Assembly (NCBI GenBank): GCA_938075585.1
Contig: CALJHG010000011.1
Span: 1-37,485 of the forward strand
Length of the DNA stretch: 37,485 nucleotides
Direction of reading: 5' to 3'
Source of the DNA: an uncultured Gammaproteobacteria bacterium
GTDB lineage: Bacteria; Pseudomonadota; Gammaproteobacteria; Ga0077536
Shown: piece by piece, positions 28,528 through 35,633 of the stretch
Layout: every line of letters begins with the position of its first letter
Numbering within the stretch: the stretch's first letter is position 1
The notes under the pieces: generated by a model
Told to the model about the DNA's origin: nothing
The model's input: only the letters and a program-made list of their open reading frames with translations
Database searches by the model: none
Program-made: the position numbers and the translations under genes

Positions 28528-30206
28528 TTAAGAACTTACAGATTAAAAATTTTATTCTAGTCGACGATCTCAATATAGATTTCTCAAGTGGACTCACAGC
28601 TCTAACTGGTGAAACTGGTTCGGGTAAATCCATTATAATAAACGCACTAAGCGCCGTGCTGGGGCAAAAAATCGACAAAAAAATGATTCGAATAGGCGAG
28701 AATCGAGCTGCGGTCACCGCCTCATTTCTTGTTCAGGAAAATTCGGAAGCAGCGGCTATACTTCGAGAATTAGCGCTGGAGGAAAAAAATGAAGGTGGTG
28801 AAAACGAATGTATTCTTAGACGCGTTATCTCTGAGAACGGGAGATCGTCCGCTTATTGCAACTCGATGGCAATTACGATTGGTACGATGCAACGACTCGG
28901 GAATGCTCTGACAGATATTCACGCCCAACATCAAAACTCTAGAATGCTTAATCCACAGTACCAAAGAGGAATACTGGACGCGTACGGCAAATATACACAA
29001 ACATTAAGTAAGATCAGAGAGCTGTACCAAGATTGGAAAACTGCCCAAAATTCTCTGGATGAAATGCGACGCCAGTTTACAGATGACGGAAAAATAGAGC
29101 TAATACGATATCAGATTGAAGAATTTGAGAGCGCTGACATCTCTCCTGAAGAGATAGAAAATATCGAGAACGATCACAAACTTCTGACGAACTCCGATAC
29201 GATCCAAAAAACGTGCGGAGAGATGGTATCTATTCTTGGAGATGATTACTCGGAACTGCCAAAACTTTTGAAAAACTTAAGTTCAAGTGCCGACACCCTT
29301 CCACCTGACCTACCAGCTGTGAGAAATCTACGCTCCTTGCTAGAGCAAGTAGATATGTCTCTTTCCGAGGCGCAACAAGAAGTAGGATATATCGCCAAAT
29401 CGATGACAAGCGATCCCGAAAGACTGAAATATTTAGATAACCGACTCAGCAAACTACACAATTTGGCTAGGAAGCACCAAGTTCGGATACCTGAACTTTT
29501 GGTAAAATACCATTCATTATGTGATGACTTAGAAAGTTTAACGACTAGAGATGCTCAAATGGCTCTAACCGAAGAAAAAATTCGGGAAACTCGTGCGATA
29601 TTTGGTCAGACCGCTAGAATACTCACTTCTGCTCGACTGAAATCTGCGAAGAAACTAAGTCAAAGTATCAGTACCTCAATGCAGCAATTAGACATGCCCC
29701 ATGGGAAGTTTAAAGTACACTTAAATACCTCCGAAGACGACACCCCAAAACCCAATGGATTGGACCAAATTACCTTTAATGTGAGTATAAATCCTGACTT
29801 ACCCCTAGATAACATGAGTGAAGTTGTTTCTGGCGGTGAATTATCTCGTATTAGTCTTGCTATACAGGCGAATACTGCAGCACATACAGCGGTCCCAACT
29901 GTTATTTACGATGAAGTTGACTCAGGAATTGGGGGAGACACTGCCAATATTGTTGGCCAAAATCTTTTAGCCATCTCCAAATACTGTCAACTGATATGTA
30001 TTACACATTCACCGCAGGTGGCAAGCTTTTGCGACTACCAAATACTTGTTACCAAAGAATTATGTGGGAAACGAACAGTGACGAGAGCGCGCCTGCTCGA
30101 TGCTACTGAACGTGAAGCTGAAATCTCAAGAATGCTGGGTGCGAAATCGATAACCGCGTCCAGCTTAGCGCACGCTAAAGATCTGCTAAAAAGATCCGTG
30201 CACTGA
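28524..30206 (+). CDS. recN: DNA repair protein RecN
   Basis: RecN is an SMC-like ATPase that helps hold and process broken DNA during double-strand-break repair. The 560-residue protein has the N-terminal P-loop GETGSGKS (residues 29-36), two long helical arms in the middle (about 160-390), the ABC signature SGGELSRISLA, and the Walker B region VIYDEVDSGIGGDTA followed by CITHSPQVASF. The TTG start overlaps the nadK stop and gives MIKNLQIKNFILVDDL, matching the family. I found no LexA box in front of it, as it has no leader of its own. It converges on fur with only eight bases between stops. Confidence 0.97.
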   Translation: MIKNLQIKNFILVDDLNIDFSSGLTALTGETGSGKSIIINALSAVLGQKIDKKMIRIGENRAAVTASFLVQENSEAAAILRELALEEKNEGGENECILRRVISENGRSSAYCNSMAITIGTMQRLGNALTDIHAQHQNSRMLNPQYQRGILDAYGKYTQTLSKIRELYQDWKTAQNSLDEMRRQFTDDGKIELIRYQIEEFESADISPEEIENIENDHKLLTNSDTIQKTCGEMVSILGDDYSELPKLLKNLSSSADTLPPDLPAVRNLRSLLEQVDMSLSEAQQEVGYIAKSMTSDPERLKYLDNRLSKLHNLARKHQVRIPELLVKYHSLCDDLESLTTRDAQMALTEEKIRETRAIFGQTARILTSARLKSAKKLSQSISTSMQQLDMPHGKFKVHLNTSEDDTPKPNGLDQITFNVSINPDLPLDNMSEVVSGGELSRISLAIQANTAAHTAVPTVIYDEVDSGIGGDTANIVGQNLLAISKYCQLICITHSPQVASFCDYQILVTKELCGKRTVTRARLLDATEREAEISRMLGAKSITASSLAHAKDLLKRSVH

Positions 30207-30214
30207 CAACTCCC

Positions 30215-30613
30215 CTATTTTGGTCTCACGTATAAAACCAAACTGTGCTCTTCGAGCACGTAGCCGTGCCGATCGACGATTTCTCGCTGCAATCGCTCAA
30301 TTTCGTCGTCAAAAAACTCAATCACCTCACCTGTGTCAACCCTCACCATATGGTCATGATGTTCTTCTTTCGCCATCTCAAAAACTGCATGACCACTATC
30401 AAAATTGTGTCTTTGAACTATCCCGGCAGTTTCAAATTGAGTTAATACCCTGTAAATGGTTGCCAATCCTACATCTTCCCCAACCGCTATCAGTGCGCGA
30501 TAGACATCCTCTGCACTCATATGCTTCTCCGAAGAAGTTTCTAATATTTCTAGAATTCTTAGACGCGGTAGGGTAGCTTTCAAACCAGCTTTTTTGAGCT
30601 CTTTTGTATCCAT
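30215..30613 (-). CDS. fur: Ferric uptake regulator Fur
   Basis: Fur is an iron-responsive repressor. The 132-residue protein starts MDTKELKKAGLKATLPRLRI, has the winged helix ending GLATIYRVLTQFETAGIV, and the metal site EEHHDHMV at residues 83-90. It contains no cysteine at all, so it lacks the CxxC structural zinc site of E. coli Fur; Pseudomonas Fur is also reduced in this respect. The gene is divergent from bamE (omlA/smpA), the usual gammaproteobacterial fur locus. I find no good match to the Fur box in its own upstream region. Confidence 0.96.
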   Translation of the reverse strand: MDTKELKKAGLKATLPRLRILEILETSSEKHMSAEDVYRALIAVGEDVGLATIYRVLTQFETAGIVQRHNFDSGHAVFEMAKEEHHDHMVRVDTGEVIEFFDDEIERLQREIVDRHGYVLEEHSLVLYVRPK

Positions 30614-30646
30614 CAGTACCTATCATCCTAATTTGTTAGCGATTAA

Positions 30647-30666
30647 TTTTTGTATGTTTTTGTATG
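30647..30666. repeat. Tandem 10-bp repeat in the fur leader
   Basis: TTTTTGTATG occurs twice in a row at 30647-30656 and 30657-30666. It lies between the predicted fur -10 box and the fur ATG, around and just after the expected transcription start, so it would form part of the fur leader RNA or a protein-binding site. It may simply be a slippage product in AT-rich DNA. Confidence 0.4.
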
Positions 30667-30669
30667 TTT

Positions 30670-30678
30670 ATTATACCA
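30670..30678 (-). promoter_or_regulatory. fur extended -10 promoter
   Basis: On the minus strand the sequence is TGGTATAAT, a perfect extended -10 element (TG, one base, TATAAT). Transcription would start near 30662, giving a leader of about 50 bases to the fur ATG at 30613. No good -35 box is visible; its place is occupied by the palindrome at 30689-30702. Confidence 0.55.
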
Positions 30679-30688
30679 TTTTCTCACC

Positions 30689-30702
30689 TAACAGATCTGT
30701 TA
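30689..30702. promoter_or_regulatory. Perfect 14-bp palindrome between fur and bamE promoters
   Basis: TAACAGATCTGTTA is a perfect palindrome. It overlaps the -10 region of the predicted bamE promoter on the plus strand and the -35 position of the fur promoter on the minus strand. A protein bound here would block both. It does not resemble the Fur consensus. The binding factor is unknown. Confidence 0.45.
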
Positions 30703-30706
30703 TACT
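30698..30706 (+). promoter_or_regulatory. bamE extended -10 promoter
   Basis: TGTTATACT matches the extended -10 pattern (TG, one base, TATACT, five of six positions of the -10 box). Transcription would start near 30713, about 86 bases before the bamE ATG. No strong -35 box is visible. The element overlaps the right half of the TAACAGATCTGTTA palindrome. Confidence 0.45.
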
Positions 30707-30798
30707 GAACTTAATAAAAAAGAATATGTATGAGCTGTCGTAATTAAGCTTGGCTATTCTTCATACCTAACAATTAATGTCTGTAGTGCGAAAAAATT

Positions 30799-31500
30799 AT
30801 GTCAAATAACATCCTAAAGCAAGCAGCTGTAATAGTGGCATTGATGTCTATAAATACGGGTTGCTCAAACCGCGCGCTTCCAGAATTGCCAAATCCAGAA
30901 ACATTGAGTTTCGTGCATAAAATAGACGTACAACAAGGTAATGTAATAACCCAAGATATGCTCGCCAAGCTGAAGCCAGGGATGGATAAAAAGAAAGTGC
31001 AATTCATAATGGGTACTCCCATTATCAAGGACACGTTCAATGATCATCGCTGGGACTATGTTTTCACTTTCAATCATGCGCGAAAGTTCTATCACAAAAG
31101 AGTGATCACTTTGAATTTTAAAAATGATGTCCTCTATAATATTGAAGGTGATATCACGCCGGCTACCAAACCTCTTGAATACAATATCCATAACGATACG
31201 AAAATCAGTGTTCCTAGATTCAGGAAGCGAACACTAGGGGAGCGGATAGCCAATAAAATCCCGTTTATGGGAGAGAAAGAAAAAACCAAATTTCTGGATG
31301 TTGAAGAGCCTGGGGCAGGAGTAGAGCCGAAGAAAGACATTCAGTACCACGAAGATAAAATAGTTAAAGCAGAGGAGAAAGACCCTTACCGCGACATTCA
31401 GGCCGGCCCGGGCATGGGCGTTGCAACCAATCCTGACCAAAAAACTGTTAACTCCGATTCGGAAAAAAAATCTACCTTATTTAGTCGGATTTTTGACTAG
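30799..31500 (+). CDS. bamE: Outer membrane protein assembly factor BamE (OmlA/SmpA) with long C-terminal tail
   Basis: BamE is a small outer-membrane lipoprotein of the BAM complex that inserts beta-barrel proteins. A signal peptide (QAAVIVALMSINTGC) ends in a lipobox cysteine at residue 22; the -3 residue is asparagine, which is unusual. The SmpA/OmlA domain spans about residues 38-120, with LKPGMDKKKVQFIMGTP and DYVFTF and a terminal strand NDVLYNIEGD. Beyond it are about 110 more residues, charged and low in complexity, that E. coli BamE (113 residues) lacks. No Shine-Dalgarno sequence is clear. The end overlaps the rnfH end on the other strand by 20 bases. Confidence 0.9.
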   Translation: MSNNILKQAAVIVALMSINTGCSNRALPELPNPETLSFVHKIDVQQGNVITQDMLAKLKPGMDKKKVQFIMGTPIIKDTFNDHRWDYVFTFNHARKFYHKRVITLNFKNDVLYNIEGDITPATKPLEYNIHNDTKISVPRFRKRTLGERIANKIPFMGEKEKTKFLDVEEPGAGVEPKKDIQYHEDKIVKAEEKDPYRDIQAGPGMGVATNPDQKTVNSDSEKKSTLFSRIFD

Positions 31501-31768
31501 CGCGCTGCCGGCGGCGAACTTTTGGGTCAACTTCTAGTTGTCGATAAATCTCAACTCTATCGCCGTCTGAGAGCAACGCGTCTAAACCGCACTGTTCTCC
31601 AAAAACACCATAACTTAGCATGTGAGTCGGCAACTTGAAGTTATCTAAGATACAAGACCGTTCTATAGCATTTCGAACGGAAGTACCGACTGGCACATCT
31701 AACTTCACAGTGTAACTCCGTCGAGGGAAAGCAGCCACGACTTCTATCGACAACCTATCGACCTTCAT
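31481..31768 (-). CDS. rnfH: RnfH/YfjF family ubiquitin-fold protein
   Basis: This is a small beta-grasp protein of the RnfH family. It contains IEVVAAFPRRSYTVKLDVP near the start and the family end motif SDGDRVEIYRQLEVDPKVRRRQRA. The molecular role is not established; the name comes from a proximity to rnf genes in Rhodobacter, and no rnf genes are here. I prefer the ATG at 31768 (MKVDRLSIEVV, 95 residues), which gives the short N-terminus usual in the family. An ATG at 31798 would add ten residues and lengthen the overlap with ratA. It follows ratA, its usual partner. Confidence 0.88.
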   Translation of the reverse strand: MKVDRLSIEVVAAFPRRSYTVKLDVPVGTSVRNAIERSCILDNFKLPTHMLSYGVFGEQCGLDALLSDGDRVEIYRQLEVDPKVRRRQRASQKSD

Positions 31769-32189
31769 AAATTTTATATGCTCTTTTTTTAAACGCATCT
31801 ACAAGGGTATCTACTACTACCCCTGATGCTAAGGATAACGCCGCACCAAGAATCAAACCATCGAACTCAAACTCTAACTCAAGCTCTACCACGGAGCCCG
31901 AATCAACAGCAGTGAATCGCCAACCACCTGAAAACTCTTTAAAAGGGCCGTTCAGTAAATCGATCGTTATGTATTCATTTTCTCTTAAAGTGTTAATCGT
32001 AGAAAAATCATGTTTGAAGCGTCCCTTGCTAATACTAAGCATCGCTTTCATGTGCGTTGTATCTGATGCAAGTATTTTTGCAGCAGAGCACCAGGGTAAA
32101 AACTTAGGATATTGCTCAACGTCGTTCACCAAACAGTACATCTCATTAACAGAAAAAGGAACGAAAAGTGAGCGTTGAAGAGACGTCAT
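31755..32189 (-). CDS. ratA: RatA/COQ10-like START-domain protein
   Basis: The 144-residue protein is a single START/polyketide-cyclase-like domain. It has the typical features of the RatA (PasT)/COQ10 group: an N-terminal strand ending in VPFSVNEMYCLVNDVEQYPKFLPWC, FKEFSGGWRF, and a C-terminal helix VDTLVDAFKKRAYKIY. E. coli RatA was described as inhibiting 70S assembly; COQ10 homologues bind ubiquinone. Either role is possible here. It lies in the usual place beside rnfH and smpB, though a transporter gene separates it from smpB. Confidence 0.9.
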   Translation of the reverse strand: MTSLQRSLFVPFSVNEMYCLVNDVEQYPKFLPWCSAAKILASDTTHMKAMLSISKGRFKHDFSTINTLRENEYITIDLLNGPFKEFSGGWRFTAVDSGSVVELELEFEFDGLILGAALSLASGVVVDTLVDAFKKRAYKIYEGR

Positions 32190-32209
32190 AACCTACCTAA
32201 GCAATCAGG

Positions 32210-33583
32210 CTAACGAAAAAGCAAATCTAGACCAGAACTGTTTAAAAAGACTATCGTCACGGCTATCGGAGCACAGTATTTCAACAAAAAAAGCCAACTA
32301 TTAAATAGCTTGGCGCTGTTGGCACCAAATTCACTAGCGATAGTCATACGACTTACCCGCCACCCGACAAAAACGGCAACCAAAAACCCACCCAGCGGCA
32401 ATAAAACGTTTGCGCTTATGTACTCCGACCAATCAAAAATATTTCTCCCTCCTGGAGTAAAGTCTTTTAACTCATTAAACGACAAAAGACAAAATATACC
32501 TATAAGCCAAATTAGGCATCCCGCAAGCCAACTAGAGCTATTTCTAGACCACCCTTTGGATTCTACTGACCAAGCGACGACGGGTTCAAGCAAAGAAATT
32601 GCAGACGTCCAAGCCGCCACTGTCAGCAATAGAAAAAAAGTGAAACCAAATACCTGTCCAAAAGGCATATCAGCGAATGCTACCGTCAGAGTAACAAATA
32701 CTAATCCAGGCCCTTGACCCGCCTCTAGGCCGTAGGCAAAAACAATTGGGAAAATAAGAAAGCCAGCCAATAAAGCAACAAGTGTATCGACACAGCCTAC
32801 GATAAGGCATGTACGCGGAATAGAAGCATCATGGGGTAAATAAGAACCATAAATCATCAATGCACCCATTCCCAGACTCAAACTAAAAAAAGCCTGCCCC
32901 ACTGCCAGTAGGATTACATCAGACGTTAAAGACGAAAAGTCTGTCGCGAAGAGGTACTTAGTTGCACTTAATGCATCGCCCACCAATAAAGAATAAATCA
33001 TCATGAGAACGAGCATAACGAAAAGTAACGGCATTAAAATTTTCACGGCCCGTTCTAAACCAAGACTTACACCTTTAGACACTATCCAGATAACAGAACC
33101 CATAAAAAGGGTATGCCAGAATAATAGCTGCACAGGAGAGCTAATCAAATTCGTAAAAATAGCTTCAGAGCTTAACGAGTTCGCAGTGGCAAAACTGCTA
33201 GTTAAAACAAAGTAAACATAGGCTAAAGACCAACCTGCCACTACCGAGTAGAAAGATAGGGTGAGAAAGCCTGCAATAATCCCCATTAAGCCTAAAGCTG
33301 ACCAATGCCTCGAGAGACTCTCTTCTTCGGCAATTAGCAGAATTGCGTTCACAGGACTGCGACGTCCTCTTCGCCCAATAATAGTTTCGGCAATCATTAT
33401 AGGAATACCTATCAATAGAACGAAGCCTAAGTAAACCAAGACGAACGCACCACCGCCGTTCTCGCCAGTTAGGTAAGGGAAACGCCAAATATTTCCTAAA
33501 CCAACAGCCGATCCCGCCGCGGCTAATATAAAGACCCAACGGGAGGACCACAAACCGTGGAGAGATTCCCTTGTAGAACTCAT
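32210..33583 (-). CDS. Sodium:neurotransmitter symporter family (SNF) transporter
   Basis: The 457-residue protein is an integral membrane protein with about 11-12 hydrophobic segments. The N-terminus WSSRWVFILAAAGSAVGLGN followed by IWRFPYLTGENGGGAF is the hallmark of the SNF (NSS/LeuT) family and contains the unwound helix 1 that binds sodium and substrate. Further family features are SLSLGMGALMIYGSYL and ETIIGRRGRR. Bacterial members carry amino acids such as tryptophan, leucine, alanine or methionine with sodium; the substrate here cannot be told from sequence. It ends 21 bases before ratA and is divergent from smpB. Confidence 0.92.
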   Translation of the reverse strand: MSSTRESLHGLWSSRWVFILAAAGSAVGLGNIWRFPYLTGENGGGAFVLVYLGFVLLIGIPIMIAETIIGRRGRRSPVNAILLIAEEESLSRHWSALGLMGIIAGFLTLSFYSVVAGWSLAYVYFVLTSSFATANSLSSEAIFTNLISSPVQLLFWHTLFMGSVIWIVSKGVSLGLERAVKILMPLLFVMLVLMMIYSLLVGDALSATKYLFATDFSSLTSDVILLAVGQAFFSLSLGMGALMIYGSYLPHDASIPRTCLIVGCVDTLVALLAGFLIFPIVFAYGLEAGQGPGLVFVTLTVAFADMPFGQVFGFTFFLLLTVAAWTSAISLLEPVVAWSVESKGWSRNSSSWLAGCLIWLIGIFCLLSFNELKDFTPGGRNIFDWSEYISANVLLPLGGFLVAVFVGWRVSRMTIASEFGANSAKLFNSWLFLLKYCAPIAVTIVFLNSSGLDLLFR

Positions 33584-33669
33584 AGAAAATTACTCGTGAA
33601 AATATGTTAGTGTATTCTCGTGCACTTACGAATCTACGGCAAGTGAATAAAACATTTTAGGTGCTAGAT

Positions 33670-33678
33670 TGTTATAAT
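33670..33678 (+). promoter_or_regulatory. smpB extended -10 promoter
   Basis: TGTTATAAT is a perfect extended -10 element (TG, one base, TATAAT). Transcription would start near 33685, about 25 bases before the smpB ATG. The -35 region is weak, which is usual for extended -10 promoters. Confidence 0.55.
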
Positions 33679-33709
33679 TGAACCCCCGATTAATGTTTGG
33701 TTAGCTCAA

Positions 33710-34192
33710 ATGGCGGAAAAGAAACAATCTAAAAAAGCAGGTTCCGGTTCCATTGCGCAAAATAAGAAAGCCCGATTTGATTACCTTATAGACCAAAAGA
33801 TGGAAGCAGGGATAGTGTTAGAGGGCTGGGAGGTAAAAAGTTTACGTGCGGGGAAAATTCAGCTCACTGACGCCTACGTCATCATGCATAGAGGTGAGGC
33901 TTTTTTACAAGGTACGCATATAACTCCATTGTCATCAGCGTCAAGTCACGTAAACCCTGAATCACTTCGACCCAGAAAATTATTGTTGAACCGTCGAGAG
34001 ATTGATCAATTAAACGGGGCTGTCGATAGGCGGGGAATGACTATAGTGGCGCTAGGCCTTTACTGGAAAAATAATAGGGTGAAAGTAGAAATCGCGACTG
34101 CGCAAGGTAAAAAAAGACACGATAAGCGAGCGTCAGAAAAAGCTAAGGATTGGCAAAGAGAAAAATCTAGAATACTAAAAAATGCACGTTAA
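33710..34192 (+). CDS. smpB: SsrA-binding protein SmpB
   Basis: SmpB binds tmRNA and takes it to stalled ribosomes for trans-translation. The 160-residue protein has NKKARFDYLIDQKMEAGIVL, the signature EGWEVKSLRAGKIQLTDAYV, RPRKLLLNRREI, and the basic C-terminal tail KKRHDKRASEKAKDWQREKSR that sits in the mRNA channel. It lies 60 bases upstream of ssrA in the same direction, so both partners of the system are side by side. A weak GGTTAG precedes the ATG. Confidence 0.98.
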   Translation: MAEKKQSKKAGSGSIAQNKKARFDYLIDQKMEAGIVLEGWEVKSLRAGKIQLTDAYVIMHRGEAFLQGTHITPLSSASSHVNPESLRPRKLLLNRREIDQLNGAVDRRGMTIVALGLYWKNNRVKVEIATAQGKKRHDKRASEKAKDWQREKSRILKNAR

Positions 34193-34230
34193 TCTAGCGT
34201 TTACATGTTCTTAAGCGAAAAAATTCTGTG

Positions 34231-34236
34231 TATAAT
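34231..34236 (+). promoter_or_regulatory. ssrA -10 box
   Basis: TATAAT, a perfect -10 hexamer, lies 16 bases before the mature tmRNA 5' end, so a short precursor would be trimmed by RNase P. The -35 region (TTCTTA around 34208-34213) is poor. Confidence 0.5.
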
Positions 34237-34252
34237 ACAAAAATACTCTTTC

Positions 34253-34617
34253 GGGGGCGTCACGGCTTCGACGTGGGTCATGAAACCGGAGGTGCATGCC
34301 GAGGTGCAGGTTACCTCGTAAATACAACTGCAAACATTTTAGTTGCCAACGAAGACAACTACGCACTCGCTGCTTAAAACCCAGTAGGGTGCCGTCCGAC
34401 TGAAGCCGTGCTCATGCGTTCAGGTTTCGGGCGTCATATCTCATGTGATCGCGGTAAGGTATTTTTAGGACCGAGCCGTTAAAACCTTTACTAAAATCGT
34501 TTGAAGCCTTCCCTGCCGGCCGGGTAACTTCAAATTAAATTAATAGACTCGGATAAGCATGTAGAGCCAAAGATGTAGGGCTTGCGGACGCGGGTTCGAC
34601 TCCCGCCGCCTCCACCA
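34253..34617 (+). ncRNA. ssrA: Transfer-messenger RNA (tmRNA)
   Basis: This is a one-piece tmRNA of about 365 bases. The 5' end GGGGGCG pairs with the 3' end CGCCTCC followed by the discriminator A and an encoded CCA. The third pair is G:U, the alanyl-tRNA synthetase identity element. The TpsiC arm with GGTTCGACTCC lies near the 3' end. The tag reading frame runs from the resume codon GCC at 34345 to the TAA at 34375-34377 and encodes ANEDNYALAA, differing slightly from the E. coli tag ANDENYALAA. Together with SmpB it rescues stalled ribosomes. Confidence 0.97.
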
Positions 34618-34627
34618 ATTTATTCAG

Positions 34628-34651
34628 TAATCTTATATCATAATAAGATTA
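34628..34651 (+). terminator. AT-rich hairpin just after ssrA
   Basis: TAATCTTAT (34628-34636) and ATAAGATTA (34643-34651) are a perfect nine-base inverted repeat with a six-base loop, eleven bases after the tmRNA CCA. It is in the right place for a terminator, but it has little GC and no following T run, so termination strength is doubtful. Confidence 0.4.
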
Positions 34652-34683
34652 TAAGTTTGCAGGAACGCCAATCAATGGGGAAC

Positions 34684-34700
34684 TGGTACATTTTGTACCA
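34684..34700. promoter_or_regulatory. 17-bp palindrome TGGTACA-TTT-TGTACCA upstream of the SDR gene
   Basis: The seven-base arms (34684-34690 and 34694-34700) match perfectly around a three-base centre. The site lies about 105 bases before the SDR start, in the promoter region. It has the look of an operator for a dimeric repressor. No regulator gene is present in the window. Confidence 0.5.
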
Positions 34701-34718
34701 CATGCGATCGTTAGTAAT

Positions 34719-34735
34719 ATGATACAACATATCAT
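34719..34735. promoter_or_regulatory. Second 17-bp palindrome ATGATA-CAACA-TATCAT upstream of the SDR gene
   Basis: The six-base arms (34719-34724 and 34730-34735) match perfectly around a five-base centre. Its centre is 35 bases from that of the TGGTACA palindrome. The sequence is AT-rich, so chance is a greater concern here than for the first palindrome. Confidence 0.35.
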
Positions 34736-34803
34736 TAACAATATAAGGTGCGCTACTGCACTGGCAACCTCTATCACATAAAACACGCGGAAGGAGAATT
34801 ACT

Positions 34804-35565
34804 ATGCTTGAAATGAAAGGGAAAGTTGCCATTGTTACAGGTGCGGCCCGGGGTCTGGGACGTGCCTATGCAGTCAATTTGGCAAAGTCGGGCGCACAGG
34901 TTGTGGCTGGTGATGTCCGAGATTGTGGAGGTACGATCGAGGAGATCACTAAAGACGGTGGCGAAGGCTTAGCTGTTAACCTAGACGTTAGCGATACTGG
35001 GTCTTGTGAAGCAATGGCTACTGCGGCGCTTGATCGATTTGGACGCATCGATGCTCTCGTTAATAATGCCGCGCTCTATGGAGGCTTAACCAGTGCGAGA
35101 GCCGACCAACTTGAAGAGGAAGAGTGGCAGCAAGTCATGAACGTTAATGTCACGGGCGTCTGGCGTTGCGCGAAGGCGGTCATCCAGCCAATGAAGGATA
35201 GTGGAGGAGGCAGTATCGTGAATATCGCCTCACTTGCTGCGATGCATGGACTAATAAACGGAGCGGCGTATGCTACCAGTAAAGCCGCAGTAATAGGGCT
35301 AAGTCGAACTTTGGCACGTGAGCTCGGTCGATACTGGATCAGAGTCAATACCGTATCACCATCGGCAGTTATGACAGAGGGAACCAGCGAATTCATGGGA
35401 GATCGTCTCGAGAGAGCGAAAGAAGCAATCGCGGCAGGACAGAGTTTGCGTCGAAACCTAGAAACCGACGACCTGGTGGGTACCGTACTTTACTTAACCA
35501 GCGATGCCAGCAAATTTGTCTCTGGACAAAACATCATGGTTGATGGAGGCACGCATTTCCTATAA
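34804..35565 (+). CDS. Short-chain dehydrogenase/reductase (SDR), classical type
   Basis: The 253-residue protein is a classical SDR. The cofactor motif is VTGAARGLGRA (TGxxxGxG), the acidic residue GDV after the second strand suggests NAD rather than NADP, NNAA stabilises the fold, and the catalytic Ser (VNIASLA), Tyr and Lys (YATSK) are present. The C-terminus SGQNIMVDGGTHFL is typical. The substrate is unknown. A strong AAGGAG lies seven bases before the ATG, unlike most genes in this window, and the base composition seems richer in GC than in the core genes. It is followed by a glutathione transferase in the same direction. Confidence 0.9.
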   Translation: MLEMKGKVAIVTGAARGLGRAYAVNLAKSGAQVVAGDVRDCGGTIEEITKDGGEGLAVNLDVSDTGSCEAMATAALDRFGRIDALVNNAALYGGLTSARADQLEEEEWQQVMNVNVTGVWRCAKAVIQPMKDSGGGSIVNIASLAAMHGLINGAAYATSKAAVIGLSRTLARELGRYWIRVNTVSPSAVMTEGTSEFMGDRLERAKEAIAAGQSLRRNLETDDLVGTVLYLTSDASKFVSGQNIMVDGGTHFL

Positions 35566-35586
35566 CAATAAAATAGATAGTGGAAA

Positions 35587-35610
35587 ACGCTAGTCTCTAG
35601 AGGCGAGCGT
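35587..35610 (+). terminator. Hairpin between the SDR and GST genes
   Basis: ACGCT (35587-35591) pairs with AGCGT (35606-35610). After one mismatch, GTCT/AGGC adds four more pairs (one G:T) around a CTAG loop. A TTTT lies seven bases further on. It could be a partial terminator after the SDR gene or a structure in the GST leader. Confidence 0.3.
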
Positions 35611-35633
35611 CTGAAACTTTTAGGGGAAATTTA

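Noticed and set aside
30218-30242. A bidirectional terminator between recN and fur (TTTGGT/ACCAAA)
   Set aside because: The six-base stem is weak, has a 12-base loop, and overlaps the last codons of fur; it is not convincing as a terminator.
31481-32189. ratA-rnfH as a toxin-antitoxin pair
   Set aside because: The two-gene layout suggests it and RatA/RatB were once annotated that way, but both are conserved housekeeping-type families (COQ10-like START domain and RnfH) found as neighbours across Gammaproteobacteria.
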